From: an uncultured Oscillospiraceae bacterium
GTDB taxonomy: Bacteria; Bacillota; Clostridia; Oscillospirales; Ruminococcaceae
NCBI GenBank assembly: GCA_934408835.1
Contig: CAKRVU010000070.1
Coordinates: forward strand, 1-6,786
Direction of reading: 5' to 3'
DNA: 6,786 nt
Positions 5,342-6,786 of this stretch are shown one piece after another. The translations under genes and the position numbers were made by a program. Positions within the stretch are counted from its first letter, which is position 1, and each line of letters begins with the position of its first letter. Below the pieces are notes generated by a model. That model was not told where the DNA came from and made no database searches. It saw nothing but the letters and a program-made list of their open reading frames with translations.

Positions 5342-6786
5342 TTACGCTTTCTTTGGCGGCGTTCCTTTGGAGCTGGCTTGATTGTAATTTGATTTTAGTT
5401 GTTCGAGCTGTCGCTTCAGTTCCATGTTTTTCATCTTTTTCTCATAGATGCGCATTTCTTCTTGCATTTTTTTGCTTTCTTGTTCCAGCTTCGACAGTTC
5501 GTCTGACGGGCGGTTTTGTTTGATCATGTGATCTAGTTGTTCCACCTGTTTTTGGAGCTGCTGGTTCTTTTCATTTAATTCCTTGTTTCGCTCCATTTCA
5601 ACCAGTACGCGCTGTTCAGTCGCCTTTAATATGCCTTCCAGCATTTTGATATTGCGGTATACCACTTGCTTGCTGGGCAATTGATATTGATCGTCCGCCA
5701 TATTTACCTTGGTAATCATCTTGGAGTATGGAAGCTGTTTGGTATAATGTAAATTTGAAACAGCCTGTCTTCCGTTTTTGTCTTTCATATATAACCACAC
5801 ACTTTCCTCGTCGATTGAAATATCCGAATTGAGCTCTGGCTCAAACAACAATTCTTTTTGAATGATCCATGGAACCATATTGGAGAAGACTTCATAGTGA
5901 GTTCCATCAAAGAAAAAGAAATCGTCCTTTGAGTTGATGAACACGATACCTTTTGCACTAGATTTTAGCAGCTGTTCCCGCACCGTTGCTGTTTGTTCAA
6001 AATTCAGGTTGGTTAAATCGTCTGCAACAATCAAGTAAGGGTCCGGGTTGTTGATAGACGGCAGCTCCTGGGGTATTATCGAGACTGTATCGATCGAAGA
6101 GAGCTTATGCTTGAAAGCGCCTGAATCCGACAGCATATACTGTAGTAACGGCTCGTTGACGCCGATGGTATATACAGTGATCGGTTTTTTGCTGTTGCGG
6201 CAGAGCGCGTCTAGCATCTTACAGCATGCGTAGTAACGGTGCATATTGGGATAATCGGTATCGATTTTTGAGGTGAATCGTATGGTTTTACTCAGAATCG
6301 GTTCTAATGATTGGATGGAGGTGCTCCATGCGGTGATTCCTTTTTTGAATTTTTGTTCCGTATATAAAGGCAACAGTTCCGCTGGGAAGGTGTGAGGAAT
6401 CATATGAACCTCGCCGCCAAGCTCATGGTAATTGGTATAGAGATCGTTGGGGTGGGGTTTGATATATACCTTGAGATTGGGTGCAAAATAATCTAATATC
6501 AGACCGGATTGATATAATTGCTGCTCTGTGTTGAAGATATGTAGATTGACGTTATGCTGCGGCAGAAACAAAATACTTTGCTGTTCAGCAGAATCAAAAT
6601 CCAAATCGGGGGCGTCAAAAATCTGTTTGAGTTGTTTTTTTTGTTTGTTGGATAGTTGATCAATTAGGGAATACACGCCGAAATCAACGTCTTTATCATC
6701 AAAATGGTAATTGGATTGCTGTGCGTCGAAATTAATATACCGGTTTTTGATGTTCTCATTTCTACCATAAAGACCTAGTTTTTTAA
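5342..6786 (-). CDS. HP-motif sialyl/polysialyltransferase-like glycosyltransferase with coiled-coil tail, 5' end cut by window edge
   Basis: The frame is open to the window edge, giving at least 481 residues; no believable start is present. The GTG at 6676 lacks a ribosome binding site and the coding look continues upstream of it. Counting from the first full codon (6784), KVYIKPHPND contains H111-P112. IPHTFPAELLPLY follows at about 129-141, then AWSTS with S154-T155. The KPHP and S/T signatures are those of bacterial sialyltransferases of the GT52/GT38 type and the alpha-2,8-polysialyltransferase family. In them the HP histidine is thought to bind the CMP donor. The usual acidic D/E-D/E-G motif would lie just beyond the window. 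About 200-290 is an unassigned alpha/beta region (PITVYTIGVNEPLL, DPYLIVADDL, GIVFINSKDD). About 375-465 is a charged, Q/E/K-rich coiled coil with leucines in heptad-like spacing, ending in a basic tail. The adjacent CMP-nonulosonate genes suggest that it transfers such a sugar to a glycan or protein. Acceptor unknown. Confidence 0.7.
   Translation of the reverse strand, partial: KKLGLYGRNENIKNRYINFDAQQSNYHFDDKDVDFGVYSLIDQLSNKQKKQLKQIFDAPDLDFDSAEQQSILFLPQHNVNLHIFNTEQQLYQSGLILDYFAPNLKVYIKPHPNDLYTNYHELGGEVHMIPHTFPAELLPLYTEQKFKKGITAWSTSIQSLEPILSKTIRFTSKIDTDYPNMHRYYACCKMLDALCRNSKKPITVYTIGVNEPLLQYMLSDSGAFKHKLSSIDTVSIIPQELPSINNPDPYLIVADDLTNLNFEQTATVREQLLKSSAKGIVFINSKDDFFFFDGTHYEVFSNMVPWIIQKELLFEPELNSDISIDEESVWLYMKDKNGRQAVSNLHYTKQLPYSKMITKVNMADDQYQLPSKQVVYRNIKMLEGILKATEQRVLVEMERNKELNEKNQQLQKQVEQLDHMIKQNRPSDELSKLEQESKKMQEEMRIYEKKMKNMELKRQLEQLKSNYNQASSKGTPPKKA

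Noticed and set aside
6674..6676. GTG as start of the glycosyltransferase
   Set aside because: No Shine-Dalgarno box precedes it and the same frame stays open with protein-like sequence to the window edge, so the gene is 5'-truncated by the window.

Overview
The window looks like part of a surface-glycan or protein-glycosylation locus from a bacterium, most likely a member of the Bacillota. This is suggested by strong AGGAGG-type ribosome binding sites, tight single-strand gene packing and the general look of the proteins. The genus cannot be fixed from the sequence. All real genes are on the minus strand, so the locus reads from right to left.

Layout in the direction of transcription: (1) 6786-5342, a 5'-truncated glycosyltransferase with the HP and S/T signatures of bacterial sialyl/polysialyltransferases and a long C-terminal coiled coil. 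(2) 5285-4260, a CMP-nonulosonate (sialic acid type) cytidylyltransferase fused to a HAD phosphatase domain. (3) 4239-2743, a NeuB-type nonulosonate synthase carrying an SAF-like segment and an extra C-terminal cupin. (4) 2711-1896, a left-handed beta-helix O-acetyltransferase. Spacings of 56, 20 and 31 bases suggest one operon. (5) A 630-base non-coding gap, 1895-1266, holds a possible terminator, two palindromes and a degenerate tandem repeat with a period of about 93 bases. (6) 1265-1, a 3'-truncated COG5610-like protein of glycan loci. It is open from a well-placed ATG to the window edge.

Together the genes suggest this route: the NeuB-cupin enzyme condenses a 6-carbon N-acyl sugar with phosphoenolpyruvate to a 9-carbon nonulosonic acid; the NeuA-HAD enzyme activates it with CTP; the HP-motif transferase places it on an acceptor; and the acetyltransferase decorates a sugar. 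No gene for making the hexose precursor (NeuC-like epimerase, or legionaminate/pseudaminate pathway enzymes) is in the window, so the exact sugar is unknown. The most unusual points are the two fusion enzymes side by side, the coiled-coil tail on the transferase, and the repeat-filled gap before the COG5610-like gene.
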